DNA of 52,186 nucleotides from a virus. The notes below the pieces were generated by a model. It did not search any database. It had not been told where the DNA came from and saw nothing but the letters and a program-made list of their open reading frames with translations. Each line of letters begins with the position of its first letter. Within the stretch, counting starts at the first letter, position 1. The position numbers and the translations under genes were made by a program. Below are positions 32,205-38,617 of this stretch, piece after piece. The stretch spans positions 1 to 52,186 of IMG/VR virus record IMGVR_UViG_3300048091_000150. One strand, given 5' to 3'.

Positions 32205-32279
32205 CTGGGCGGGCCGGAATCGAACCGACGCCTCTCGGCTTTGGAGACCGAGCGTGCTTCCAGTTGACACCACCACCCA
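32205..32279 (-). tRNA. tRNA-Trp (CCA)
   Basis: Acceptor TGGGTGG/CCGCCCA, anticodon loop CTCCAAA with anticodon CCA, T-arm GTCGG-TTCGATT-CCGGC. The anticodon stem can form six pairs. Confidence 0.85.
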
Positions 32280-32281
32280 TT

Positions 32282-32340
32282 GCAAGAGAGCCGCTGTCTC
32301 ACAGCGCCAAGGGAGTGCATGCCCTACATATGTCTCTTGC
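32282..32340 (-). pseudogene. tRNA-like relic with 8-bp acceptor stem
   Basis: GCAAGAGA and TCTCTTGC pair end to end around about 43 nt. Inside are a CGCTG-TGAGA-CAGCG stem in the T-arm place and AGGG-N8-CCCT in the anticodon place, but no TTCRA T-loop, no normal D-arm and no usable anticodon. It sits at tRNA spacing between Trp and Val. Probably a decayed tRNA, or a tRNA-shaped RNA with another role. Confidence 0.45.
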
Positions 32341-32344
32341 TCCG

Positions 32345-32416
32345 TGAATCTGGAAGGACTCGAACCTTCGGCACTCGGGGTGTAGGCCCGATGCTCCGCC
32401 GCTGAGCTACAGATTC
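32345..32416 (-). tRNA. tRNA-Val (TAC), with C33
   Basis: Acceptor GAATCTG/CAGATTC, anticodon arm TCGGG-CCTACAC-CCCGA, T-arm GAAGG-TTCGAGT-CCTTC. Base 33, before the anticodon, is C instead of the near-universal U. Confidence 0.82.
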
Positions 32417-32420
32417 AAAG

Positions 32421-32493
32421 TGATTCAGGTAGGACTTGAACCTACGGCCAGAGGATTAAGAGTCCCCCGCTCTACCAACTGAGCTACTGAACC
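32421..32493 (-). tRNA. tRNA-Lys (CTT)
   Basis: Acceptor GGTTCAG/CTGAATC, anticodon loop CTCTTAA, T-arm GTAGG-TTCAAGT-CCTAC. Confidence 0.9.
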
Positions 32494-32497
32494 GAAG

Positions 32498-32570
32498 TGG
32501 CGGGAACGGGGATCGAACCCGTGACCTCCGGGTTATGAGCCCGGCGCGCTACCAACTGCGCTATCCCGCT
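32498..32570 (-). tRNA. tRNA with CAT anticodon (Met; initiator-like features)
   Basis: Anticodon arm CCGGG-CTCATAA-CCCGG has the three G-C pairs next to the loop that mark initiator tRNAs, and the first acceptor pair is a mismatch (A1/C72), also an initiator trait. The D-stem C11-G24 pair is of the elongator type. Elongator Met or Ile2 (modified C34) remain possible. Confidence 0.85.
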
Positions 32571-32574
32571 AAAG

Positions 32575-32645
32575 CTCTCTGCCATGGATTCGAACCACGA
32601 TTACCCGATCCAGAGTCGGGTGTACTGCCGTTGTACGAACAGAGA
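32575..32645 (-). tRNA. tRNA-Gln (CTG)
   Basis: Acceptor TCTCTGT/GCAGAGA, anticodon arm CCCGA-CTCTGGA-TCGGG, T-arm CGTGG-TTCGAAT-CCATG. Confidence 0.88.
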
Positions 32646-32650
32646 ATGTA

Positions 32651-32721
32651 GGCGCGTTACGGGATTCGAACCCGTGTTACCGGGTCACCCCCGGAGTCCT
32701 GAGCCACTAGACGAAACGCGC
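32651..32721 (-). tRNA. tRNA of uncertain type with shortened anticodon arm
   Basis: Acceptor GCGCGTT/AACGCGC and T-arm ACGGG-TTCGAAT-CCCGT are perfect and the D-arm is good, resembling tRNA-Glu. But only 20 nt separate D-stem and T-stem instead of about 22-23: the best anticodon arm is CCGGG-GGTGA-CCCGG with a 5-nt loop, or CCGG-GGGTGAC-CCGG (GTG, His) with G33 and a 4-bp stem. Decayed or specially shaped. Confidence 0.6.
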
Positions 32722-32777
32722 TAGCCGTCCGTCCCCTGATCAGGGGGAGTTTCAGGCTACGGGGAGCTACCCCTCTG
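32722..32777. other. Spacer in tRNA array with palindrome
   Basis: Contains CCCCTGATCAGGGG and outer TAGCC/GGCTA arms. No tRNA is recognisable. Could be an RNA-processing element or the scar of a lost tRNA. Confidence 0.3.
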
Positions 32778-32849
32778 CTGACATGGCTGGACTCGAACCA
32801 GCAACACGCGACTTAACAGGCCGCTGCTCTGCCATTGAGCTACACGTCA
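32778..32849 (-). tRNA. tRNA-Asn (GTT)
   Basis: Acceptor TGACGTG/CATGTCA, anticodon arm GCGGC-CTGTTAA-GTCGC, T-arm GCTGG-TTCGAGT-CCAGC. Confidence 0.9.
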
Positions 32850-32858
32850 TTGACCAAG

Positions 32859-32937
32859 AGAGAAGCCGGGGACTCGAACCCCAGGAGGTCAACCACCCAA
32901 TTGCGTCAGGCGTTGGTACCCACCAACCTAGCCTCTC
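32859..32937 (-). tRNA. tRNA-like gene, possibly Cys (GCA), degenerate
   Basis: Acceptor GAGAGGC/GCTTCTC and T-arm TGGGG-TTCGAGT-CCCCG are sound. The D-arm is unusual (GTTGG-N6-CCAAC), the anticodon stem GCCTG/TGGGT relies on wobble pairs, the loop ACGCAAT has C33, and 11 nt of variable region follow. Isotype is uncertain; function doubtful. Confidence 0.5.
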
Positions 32938-32943
32938 TCCTTG

Positions 32944-33017
32944 CGCCCCCTACCGGATTCGAACCGGTGGCCCTCCGCTCGACAGGCGGACGCTCTAGAC
33001 CACTGAGCTAAGAAGGC
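32944..33017 (-). tRNA. tRNA-Asp (GTC)
   Basis: Acceptor GCCTTCT/AGGGGGC (two G-U pairs), anticodon arm TCCGC-CTGTCGA-GCGGA, T-arm ACCGG-TTCGAAT-CCGGT. Confidence 0.88.
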
Positions 33018-33070
33018 GTACCGGTTTCTCAATGCAGTACCGGAAAGTGCACACGGGAAGAGTTTAGACA

Positions 33071-33097
33071 TAGGAGTAGGACCGTGAATCACTCCTA
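33071..33097. promoter_or_regulatory. Hairpin between tRNA-Ile and tRNA-Asp
   Basis: TAGGAGT and ACTCCTA pair around 13 nt in the longest gap of the array (33018-33098). May guide RNA processing. I see no clear promoter. Confidence 0.35.
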
Positions 33098-33098
33098 G

Positions 33099-33173
33099 TT
33101 GACCATCCAGGATTTGAACCTAGGACCCCCGCCTTATCAGGGCGGTGCTCTAACCTGACTGAGCTAATGGCCA
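33099..33173 (-). tRNA. tRNA-Ile (GAT)
   Basis: Acceptor TGGCCAT/ATGGTCA, anticodon arm CCGCC-CTGATAA-GGCGG, T-arm CTAGG-TTCAAAT-CCTGG. Confidence 0.9.
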
Positions 33174-33178
33174 TTGCG

Positions 33179-33252
33179 TCGGCCCTGGTGGACTTGAACC
33201 ACCGCGCCCGGGATTTCACTCCGGTGCTCTCCCCTGACTGAGCTAAGGGCCG
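33179..33252 (-). tRNA. tRNA-Phe (GAA)
   Basis: Acceptor CGGCCCT/AGGGCCG, T-arm GGTGG-TTCAAGT-CCACC, anticodon loop GTGAAAT with U33 and GAA. The A31/C39 pair closing the loop is a mismatch. Confidence 0.85.
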
Positions 33253-33274
33253 TTTCCCTCCCACAAGGAGGGCA

Positions 33275-33607
33275 TTACGTGTGTCGATCTCGTACTGACT
33301 TCTCCCTGTGGCAGTCAGCGCAGAGCGTCTGAGCGTTCTCCAGGGTCCATGCGCCCCCCTTGGCAATGGGCTGCACGTGGTCTACCTCCAGGCGCTCACG
33401 AGCCCCACAGAGGACGCAGGCGAAGCCGTCACGAGCCAGGGCACGAGGCCGGACAACCCGGCTCCAAGCTCTCTGAGCTGGTCCCTGCTGGCTGTTCCTG
33501 GCGCTCTTTGCCTCCCAGGCAGGTGGAGCGTGTGTAACGCATCGGCCACGGTATGCGCTCCTAGAAGTGCAACCACGGACGTAGCAGATGGAGGCGGCAC
33601 GAGGCAT
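33275..33607 (-). CDS. HNH endonuclease, 110 aa
   Basis: Zinc-finger HNH nuclease: CVLCG and CADCH knuckles around LEVDHVQPIAKGGAWTLENAQTLC, with a further cysteine pair near the N-terminus (CYVRGC). In many siphoviruses an HNH protein next to the terminase genes works with TerL in packaging (HK97 gp74 type); here the tRNA array lies between them. Start ATG 33607 is chosen, after GTGAGG; GTG 33616 is possible. Confidence 0.88.
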   Translation of the reverse strand: MPRAASICYVRGCTSRSAYRGRCVTHAPPAWEAKSARNSQQGPAQRAWSRVVRPRALARDGFACVLCGARERLEVDHVQPIAKGGAWTLENAQTLCADCHREKSVRDRHT

Positions 33608-33806
33608 CGGCTGCACCTCACTTCATGATCACGTTGTTGCCAGGCAACGGAAGGAGAGTGGGCGGCCCCGGCGGGTGCTGGTCTAGCGCCGGGGCCGCTG
33701 TCCCAACTGGCTCTCTACCTAGGCGACTTGCTACACCGGGGAGACTCAACAGAGGGAAGACAGATATGACTGAGGGTGTCTAACCAAACTCTAACTAAAT
33801 CGTGTA

Positions 33807-33835
33807 TTGCTCAACTTTAGTGAGTACTCTAAGTT
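33807..33835 (+). promoter_or_regulatory. Candidate rightward promoter with operator-like repeat inside
   Basis: TTGCTC (33807-33812), 17-bp spacer, TAAGTT (33830-33835). The spacer contains TAGTGAGT (33818-33825), so a protein binding that repeat would block the promoter. Confidence 0.45.
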
Positions 33836-33887
33836 ACTAGTGAGTGGACAGAGTGTTTATTTAGCTACTTACTTGTTCTCTCACTAG
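33818..33887. repeat. TAGTGAG repeats (two direct, one inverted)
   Basis: TAGTGAGT at 33818-33825 and 33838-33845, 20 bp apart (two helical turns), and the inverse CTCACTAG at 33880-33887. Spacing and orientation fit operators for a dimeric regulator. Confidence 0.6.
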
Positions 33888-34084
33888 GTATGTAGGTGTC
33901 CTCTCCTACCCCTTCGGACACGAGTCCTCTACAGTGAGAGCTAGGTCACATCACCATGTATGAGCGCCACCCCTCACATGATCGTTACGTAAGGTACGGG
34001 CACGACACGTCCGTACGGCTTGGAGGGGGGGACCCTCTAGCGGTAGGAAATTCAATACTAAACAGACCAAAGGAAAGATAAACG

Positions 34085-34561
34085 GTGGCTGCACTTCCTG
34101 AAAGCGATCTCGAATTGCAACAGCTCCTTTCCGCTGGCCTGACTGGCGTTGAGATTGCGCGGAGCTATCACGTGACCCCCGAGGCCGTTTACAAGCGGTT
34201 CGACAAAATGGGGATTAAGCATAAGGGCCCCGAGAGCCCTGTTACTGCTGTCCTGCCATGGGACATTGCGAATCACCCAGAGAAGAGACGACTAACAAAC
34301 CAAGCGCCTTTCAGGGGATTGAGGTACTACCTGATGAGGCGCATGGGTCAGTCCCTGAGTGAGCGGGCAGAGGCAGACCTGAAAGCCTTCCTCAACCGCG
34401 TGCGGAACGGGGACGTCCTGGAGCTGGCAGAGGGCGCAGGCTTCCGGTACGTGTCTCGACAGCCCTCGGACGGCCGCTTGGTCATCCGCTGGCCAGACGG
34501 CATACCGATGGGGCCAGGGGCGCCGTACTTCGTGGATGACCTAGCCCAGGAGGAGGGGTAA
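34085..34561 (+). CDS. Helix-turn-helix DNA-binding protein, repressor candidate, 158 aa
   Basis: GTG start after AAAGGAAAG. N-terminal helix-turn-helix (about residues 8-42: LELQQLLSAGLTGVEIARSYHVTPEAVYKRFDKMGI). Next, a basic region (MRRMGQSLSERAEADLKAFLNRVRNG) and a beta-rich C-terminus. It is the first rightward gene after the control region and is closed off by its own terminator, as expected of a regulator. Whether it is the lysogeny repressor is inference; no second repressor candidate is seen in the window. Confidence 0.7.
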   Translation: MAALPESDLELQQLLSAGLTGVEIARSYHVTPEAVYKRFDKMGIKHKGPESPVTAVLPWDIANHPEKRRLTNQAPFRGLRYYLMRRMGQSLSERAEADLKAFLNRVRNGDVLELAEGAGFRYVSRQPSDGRLVIRWPDGIPMGPGAPYFVDDLAQEEG

Positions 34562-34610
34562 CTCGGCCCAAGCAGGGGGCCCACGGCGGGGAGTTGGTGT
34601 GTGAAGATCA

Positions 34611-34634
34611 CCTGTTGACACAAGCGTCAACAGG
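34611..34634. promoter_or_regulatory. 24-bp operator-like inverted repeat
   Basis: CCTGTTGAC-ACAAGC-GTCAACAGG, perfect 9-bp arms. It contains TTGACA, a consensus -35 box. A dimeric regulator bound here would cover that box. Lies just after the regulator gene. Confidence 0.6.
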
Positions 34635-34646
34635 GCGGGAACGGCG

Positions 34647-34684
34647 AGGCCCGGCAGGCTATGACCTGTCCGGGCCTCTTTTGG
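34647..34684 (+). terminator. Terminator after the regulator gene
   Basis: AGGCCCGGCAGG pairs with CCTGTCCGGGCCT around CTATGA, followed by CTTTTGGTTGT. Confidence 0.85.
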
Positions 34685-34838
34685 TTGTACTGTGAACGAG
34701 CTGTGAAGATGTGACATGAGTCACTCAGAAAAGGAGTGAGAAGTTCCGGTGGCTGCTGGTTAGAGTCGTTGAACGGTTGAACCGTACGCACGTTCGATAG
34801 CGGGTCGAACGGCAGGGCGGAGAGGTCACCAAGGCCAC

Positions 34839-35336
34839 ATGAACATGCTGATGCGAGACGGCCAGGACGAACCCACGTCGACGGGCAGCCCTCACCCGCA
34901 TATACGCCACAGGGAAGACGTGCCCCACGAGGGAGCCCTAGCCGACTTCTACGGCAGGAGCCCGCTCAGCACGGTTGGTGGGGGGGTTGCGTTTCACTGG
35001 TCCACGCGGGAAGAGGCTATCGCGGGTATACATGCAGCAAAGATCGTGTCCAGCGTGGAGGAGTACCACTCCGAGAGCCTCATCATTACGAGGGTTGTCT
35101 CCCTTCAAGCGGGGACTTATTTCCTTGTGGTCGAGTCCGATTGCGTGTTTCCTGAGGACGTAGACGCCCTCGAAGCCTTGGGGGTGGAAGTGGGGGAGCC
35201 GTGGCGTACACGAGTCTTGGAAACTTCGTATTGGGGGAGGCCGCATCCGGCGCTTGCCATGTCGAGTACTTTCCAAGTGCACGTGGTGCACCCGGGGTGC
35301 CCTGACAGCAAAACAAGGAGGACTGTGCTTGTCTGA
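34839..35336 (+). CDS. Hypothetical protein, 165 aa
   Basis: ATG with AAGG 6 nt before. Residues about 35-75 (LADFYGRSPLSTVGGGVAFHWSTREEAIAGIHAAK) and the following strands recall ADP-ribosyltransferase-like or toxin-fold small proteins, but I cannot find catalytic residues with confidence. Overlaps the nuclease gene by 8 nt. Function unknown. Confidence 0.55.
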   Translation: MNMLMRDGQDEPTSTGSPHPHIRHREDVPHEGALADFYGRSPLSTVGGGVAFHWSTREEAIAGIHAAKIVSSVEEYHSESLIITRVVSLQAGTYFLVVESDCVFPEDVDALEALGVEVGEPWRTRVLETSYWGRPHPALAMSSTFQVHVVHPGCPDSKTRRTVLV

Positions 35337-36126
35337 GCGATATAACCGAATACGCACGATGACACGCTCTGTCTCGCAGACGGAGCAGTATCTAGACAAG
35401 TGCGCGCACGCCTATTACCTACGCCGGGTTGAGGGGGTTACCCCTAGCCCGGCTGCTTGGTCTATGCAGGGAAACGCCTTCCACTCGGCCATCGAAACGT
35501 TCGAGATGGGCGGTAGGCGCCTTGGCGAGGAGTCCACGGCTGAGCTGTTCAGTCAGGACTACTCCGAGCGCATCAACAAGGAGTTGGACAAGGAGCCCGA
35601 CCTCTCCAAGTGGCTGACGGCCGGACCGGACGGCGGCACGGACATTGAGGCTCGGTACGTCCTAGGACGGGACCAAACCAAGGCGTACGTCTCCTGGTCC
35701 AAGGACCACGGCCCAAGCCTCTGGAAGGACCCTCAGGGGCGTCCTGGGGTCGAGCTGCACCTACAGGCCGAGATAGGCGGCGTACAGGTGCAGGGCTACA
35801 TAGACCAGCTCCCTCAGGAGCCGGACGACTCCGTGAGGATCCGGGACCTCAAGACCGGCAGCACCAAGTCCAAATTTCAGCTTCAGACGTACGCCATCCT
35901 CGTACGCAAGGCGTTGGGCCTGGTGGTCAACAAGGGGGATTGGTACATGGCCAAGAAAAACGGTCTGTCCCGCCCCCTCGACCTCTCCCAGGTGTCTGAA
36001 GACGAAGTGGGACAGAAGTACGCAGACATGGACGCAGGTGTAAAGCGCGGTGACTTCCCGGCCAATCCGGGATTCGGCTGTCGTTTCTGTGACGTTTCGC
36101 ACTCGTGCACCTTCAAAAGGCGTTAG
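35329..36126 (+). CDS. Cas4/RecB-type Fe-S exonuclease, 265 aa
   Basis: TTG 35329 lies 7 nt after AAGGAGG; the longer frame from 35254 is rejected. PD-(D/E)XK nuclease: GNAFHSAIE (His52), VQGYIDQL, RIRDLKTG and the QLQTYA helix in order. Cys25 with Cys251, Cys254 and Cys260 makes a 1+3 cluster like the 4Fe-4S site of Cas4 and AddB. Would trim DNA ends for recombination or replication; in a phage it may also matter against host DNA repair. First gene of the long replication operon. Confidence 0.88.
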   Translation: MSERYNRIRTMTRSVSQTEQYLDKCAHAYYLRRVEGVTPSPAAWSMQGNAFHSAIETFEMGGRRLGEESTAELFSQDYSERINKELDKEPDLSKWLTAGPDGGTDIEARYVLGRDQTKAYVSWSKDHGPSLWKDPQGRPGVELHLQAEIGGVQVQGYIDQLPQEPDDSVRIRDLKTGSTKSKFQLQTYAILVRKALGLVVNKGDWYMAKKNGLSRPLDLSQVSEDEVGQKYADMDAGVKRGDFPANPGFGCRFCDVSHSCTFKRR

Positions 36127-36135
36127 ATATTCAGG

Positions 36136-36164
36136 TTGCGGTGACACTGCCGCAGGCATATGCT
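36136..36164 (+). promoter_or_regulatory. Candidate promoter inside AGGTTGCGGTGA motif
   Basis: TTGCGG (36136-36141), 17-bp spacer, TATGCT (36159-36164). The -35 box lies in AGGTTGCGGTGA, a motif repeated at 36216-36227 and, inverted, at 50503-50514. Confidence 0.5.
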
Positions 36165-36173
36165 CCGGCTAGA

Positions 36174-36200
36174 TCCCCCGCTGATCAGGCGGCTTTTTTT
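36174..36200 (+). terminator. Terminator or attenuator
   Basis: CCCCGC-TGATCA-GGCGG-C followed by TTTTTTT. It would end the transcript of the nuclease operon, or cut short RNA begun at the promoter just upstream. Confidence 0.75.
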
Positions 36201-36211
36201 ATCCCTCACGG

Positions 36212-36245
36212 GTTAGGTTGCGGTGATGCGGGGGCTCGGTACAGA
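36212..36245 (+). promoter_or_regulatory. Candidate promoter with 16-bp shared motif
   Basis: GTTAGGTTGCGGTGAT (36212-36227) is repeated exactly, inverted, at 50503-50518. TTGCGG (36218-36223) and TACAGA (36240-36245), 16 bp apart, could drive the next gene. Confidence 0.5.
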
Positions 36246-36259
36246 AGGGAGGGGAAGCG

Positions 36260-37087
36260 GTGTACTCACTGGCGCAGTCAGTAGACATCAGGGGTGCGGC
36301 AGGGGAGCCGATCCCCCACAGTTTCAAGAGCCTTTCAAGGCTTGAGGTCGAGTTCCGGCGGGCCGAGTTCTCTTTGGTCGCAGCCGGACCCGGTACGGGT
36401 AAGTCGCTCTTTGCTGCCATGCTGGCAACTCAGGGCAATATCCCTGCCTTCTACTTCTCGGCGGACTCGTCCGCTGCCACACAGACGGCACGAGCAACCG
36501 CCATGATCACGGGCGATGACGTCAAGGTCGTGAAGGATGCTCTCCTCGGCGGAGACTTCTCCGAGTACGCAAAGGTGCTCGGTGCTCGTTGGTGGATGCG
36601 TTACAACTACGACGCGAGGCCAAAGCCGAGTGACATTGAGAGAGACCTCCTGTGCTATTACGAGGTCTACAACGTAAACCCCCACCTGATTATCGTGGAC
36701 AACATCACAAACGTTGACACGGGAGTCGTGGGTGATGCCGAGTCGTACACATTCGGTCTTGAAGGCCTGTGTGAGTACCTCTCGGAAATGGCTAGAGTCA
36801 CAAACGCTCATGTGCTAGGACTGCACCACGTCACGGGAATACATTCCGATGGGCTGTCTCCTATCCCGCTCAGCGGGGTAAAGGGGCAGGTGCACCGAGT
36901 GCCTAACGTGATCCTCACTATTCACAAGGAGATTGACGGGATGAACTCCCGGATACTCCACGTGTCGCCGGTCAAGAACCGGGACGGTTTCGAGGATTCG
37001 AGCGGAAACACATTTGCCAGCTTCCGGCTGAACCGCAGCAATCTGCGGTTGGAAGAGATCGACGAAGACATTCCAGGTCTCGTCTAA
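36260..37087 (+). CDS. RecA/DnaB-like ATPase (replicative helicase or recombinase), 275 aa
   Basis: GTG start after GGGAGGGG. RecA fold: Walker A AAGPGTGKS (residues 41-49), Walker B HLIIVDNIT, and HVLGLHHVTG in the place of motif 3; VKGQVHRVPNVILTIHK is typical of DnaB-type phage helicases without the N-terminal primase-binding domain. Together with the primase genes downstream it probably forms the fork engine. Confidence 0.82.
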   Translation: MYSLAQSVDIRGAAGEPIPHSFKSLSRLEVEFRRAEFSLVAAGPGTGKSLFAAMLATQGNIPAFYFSADSSAATQTARATAMITGDDVKVVKDALLGGDFSEYAKVLGARWWMRYNYDARPKPSDIERDLLCYYEVYNVNPHLIIVDNITNVDTGVVGDAESYTFGLEGLCEYLSEMARVTNAHVLGLHHVTGIHSDGLSPIPLSGVKGQVHRVPNVILTIHKEIDGMNSRILHVSPVKNRDGFEDSSGNTFASFRLNRSNLRLEEIDEDIPGLV

Positions 37088-37121
37088 AAATCACTTGAGT
37101 CGCGGGAATTGGGGAGCAACC

Positions 37122-37481
37122 ATGTTCAAGGGATGCACGGCAGCACCGGTCAAGAAGACGCACACGGGCGGATTCACGGCCACCAAGGAATTCGGGTTCT
37201 CGCTGGAGAAGAAGTTCCCGGACCTCGATCTGTCCAAGGTCGACACCGAAGGCGCTGCCGTCATCGTGCGAGTGGACAACCCTAGGGCCCTCCACCTGCA
37301 CAAGCTCTCTCGGTACCTCACCAGTGCTGCCAAGGGTGGTGTAAAGACGGCAGTCATCAGCGTGCCCTCTCGGGGCCTCCTGACGGCTGTACCTCTCTTC
37401 AATCTCTTCCTCATGGTGGACACCGGCGCTCAGGAGAAGGACATGGCACGGCTTGAAAGGGTCATGCGAACGGGGGGCTGA
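37122..37481 (+). CDS. Hypothetical protein, 119 aa
   Basis: ATG 37122 after GGGGAG. Compact alpha/beta protein (AAVIVRVDNPRALHLHKLSRYL ... VKTAVISVPSRGLLTAVPL). Its place between helicase and endonuclease VII suggests a DNA-metabolism accessory. Ends overlapping the next ATG. Confidence 0.6.
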   Translation: MFKGCTAAPVKKTHTGGFTATKEFGFSLEKKFPDLDLSKVDTEGAAVIVRVDNPRALHLHKLSRYLTSAAKGGVKTAVISVPSRGLLTAVPLFNLFLMVDTGAQEKDMARLERVMRTGG

Positions 37482-37915
37482 TGGCCGAACCCAAAAAGGG
37501 ATACCGGCTCTGTCAGAAGTGCGATAAGAACAGGTCTGAGAAGTTCTTTACTCCTCGGGGGAAGACCTGTTCTTTCTGCCGAAAATCCAGTAGACGTACG
37601 GCAGCGCGAAACAATCGAATACTGAGCACCTACGGATTGACCGCAGACGAGTACAAGAAACTCTTTGACTACCAAGATGGTCGCTGCGCAATCTGTCGAG
37701 AGACACGCACAACCAATTTGGCCGTGGACCACTGTCACAAGACAGAGGCGGTACGCGGCCTTTTGTGTGCCCGCTGTAACGGTCAGCTCCTAGCGCGGGG
37801 GGCTAGGGACCGGCCAGAGGTTCTAAGGCGGGCAGCGGACTACCTAGAGGACTATCCGGCTTGGAAAGCCCTCGGACCCAGATACACATTCGATAAGGGG
37901 AACGAAAATGGCTGA
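37481..37915 (+). CDS. Recombination endonuclease VII, 144 aa
   Basis: N-terminal zinc motif (CQKC, CSFC), then CAICRETRTTNLAVDHCHKTEAVRGLLCARCN, the T4 endonuclease VII signature with its HNH-type catalytic loop. It resolves Holliday junctions and branched DNA before packaging. Confidence 0.92.
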   Translation: MAEPKKGYRLCQKCDKNRSEKFFTPRGKTCSFCRKSSRRTAARNNRILSTYGLTADEYKKLFDYQDGRCAICRETRTTNLAVDHCHKTEAVRGLLCARCNGQLLARGARDRPEVLRRAADYLEDYPAWKALGPRYTFDKGNENG

Positions 37916-38189
37916 GGTCAAGCGCACCACCGTTGAGAAGCTCGTCACCAAGACCGAGCAGGTTCCGGCCTACACGCTCACCCTGTCCAAGGATGAGGCC
38001 CTTGCCGTCATGGTCCTCGTGGGCAACGTGGGGGGCTCGTCGCACGACACTCCGCGCAAGCACGCGGATGCCGTTTACCACGGCCTTCGTCGGGCCGGTC
38101 TGGACGTTGTCAGCCACGACTTTCAGCGTCAGCTTAAGGGCACTGTTCGGTTCGAGAAGAACCCCACGAAGAGCCCTTACTCCTTCTGA
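37908..38189 (+). CDS. Hypothetical protein, 93 aa
   Basis: Overlaps the endonuclease gene by 8 nt; AAGGGGAAC precedes the ATG. Helix-rich, basic; ends in KNPTKSPYSF. Function unknown. Confidence 0.6.
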   Translation: MAEVKRTTVEKLVTKTEQVPAYTLTLSKDEALAVMVLVGNVGGSSHDTPRKHADAVYHGLRRAGLDVVSHDFQRQLKGTVRFEKNPTKSPYSF

Positions 38190-38218
38190 GGTTCCCAATT
38201 CAGGGATAGGCGCCCACT

Positions 38219-38617
38219 GTGAGCGAATCCCAGTCAAAGCCGTCAATCGGTAGGGTCCTCGCGCACTTCTATGGGTTCGAGACGAAGGCCGTGAGGGGGC
38301 GAGTGAAGATTCCTTGCCCCCTTCCGGGCCACCCGGACTCAAATCCCTCCGCAAGCGTGGACCTGGATAAACAACGTTGGAACTGCTTCGGATGCAACTT
38401 GTCTGAAGACTCCTACGCAGTGATCATGAGGGAGAGGAAATGTGGCTTCACTGAAGCCAAAGAATTTGCGCATAGCGAATTCGATGGAGGTAGCCCGGAC
38501 ATACCACAAGATGTACGAGGACAGTCCGGCTCAGGCCTACGTCAAGGCACGAGGCCTAAACGAAGTGGCAGCGGGGTTCGGTCTGGGGTATGTCGCTTCG
38601 GCGATACCTGGACATGA
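38219..38617 (+). CDS. Primase zinc-binding domain (DnaG N-terminal part), 132 aa
   Basis: GTG start. CHC2 zinc finger: Cys33, His38, Cys56, Cys59 (IPCPLPGHPD ... WNCFGC), the DNA-reading domain of DnaG primases. After residue about 90 the frame turns into serine/glycine/arginine-rich sequence, as expected if the coding sense passes to the +1 frame, where the catalytic half lies (38442-39140). So the true product may be shorter, or fused. Confidence 0.78.
   Translation: MSESQSKPSIGRVLAHFYGFETKAVRGRVKIPCPLPGHPDSNPSASVDLDKQRWNCFGCNLSEDSYAVIMRERKCGFTEAKEFAHSEFDGGSPDIPQDVRGQSGSGLRQGTRPKRSGSGVRSGVCRFGDTWT

Larger units (their letters stand above)
33617..34084. promoter_or_regulatory. Control region between divergent transcription units
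   Basis: No gene seen. Contains GTTGCC-A-GGCAAC (about 33631-33643), a perfect 11-bp G/C hairpin (33662-33672 with 33688-33698), an AT-richer stretch from about 33760 to 33900 with TAGTGAG repeats, the palindrome TTACGTAA (33985-33992) and GTACGG-N11-CCGTAC (33994-34016). Best candidate in the window for the main genetic switch; a replication origin is also possible. Confidence 0.6.
34562..34838. other. Intergenic region with operator-like repeats and terminator
   Basis: No gene seen. Besides the two features listed separately, it has GTGAC-ATGA-GTCAC (about 34710-34724), GGTTGAACC, and GTTCGA-N7-TCGAAC (about 34793-34811): three more short dyads just before the next gene, likely regulator sites. 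Confidence 0.45.

Noticed and set aside
32102-33252. CRISPR-like array in the repeat-rich tRNA region
   Set aside because: The recurring GGTTCGAA and GAGCTA strings are T-arms and D-arms of tRNAs, not spaced repeats.
34839-35336. ADP-ribosyltransferase call for the 165-aa protein
   Set aside because: Only a vague resemblance; the R-S-E or H-Y-E catalytic set could not be placed.
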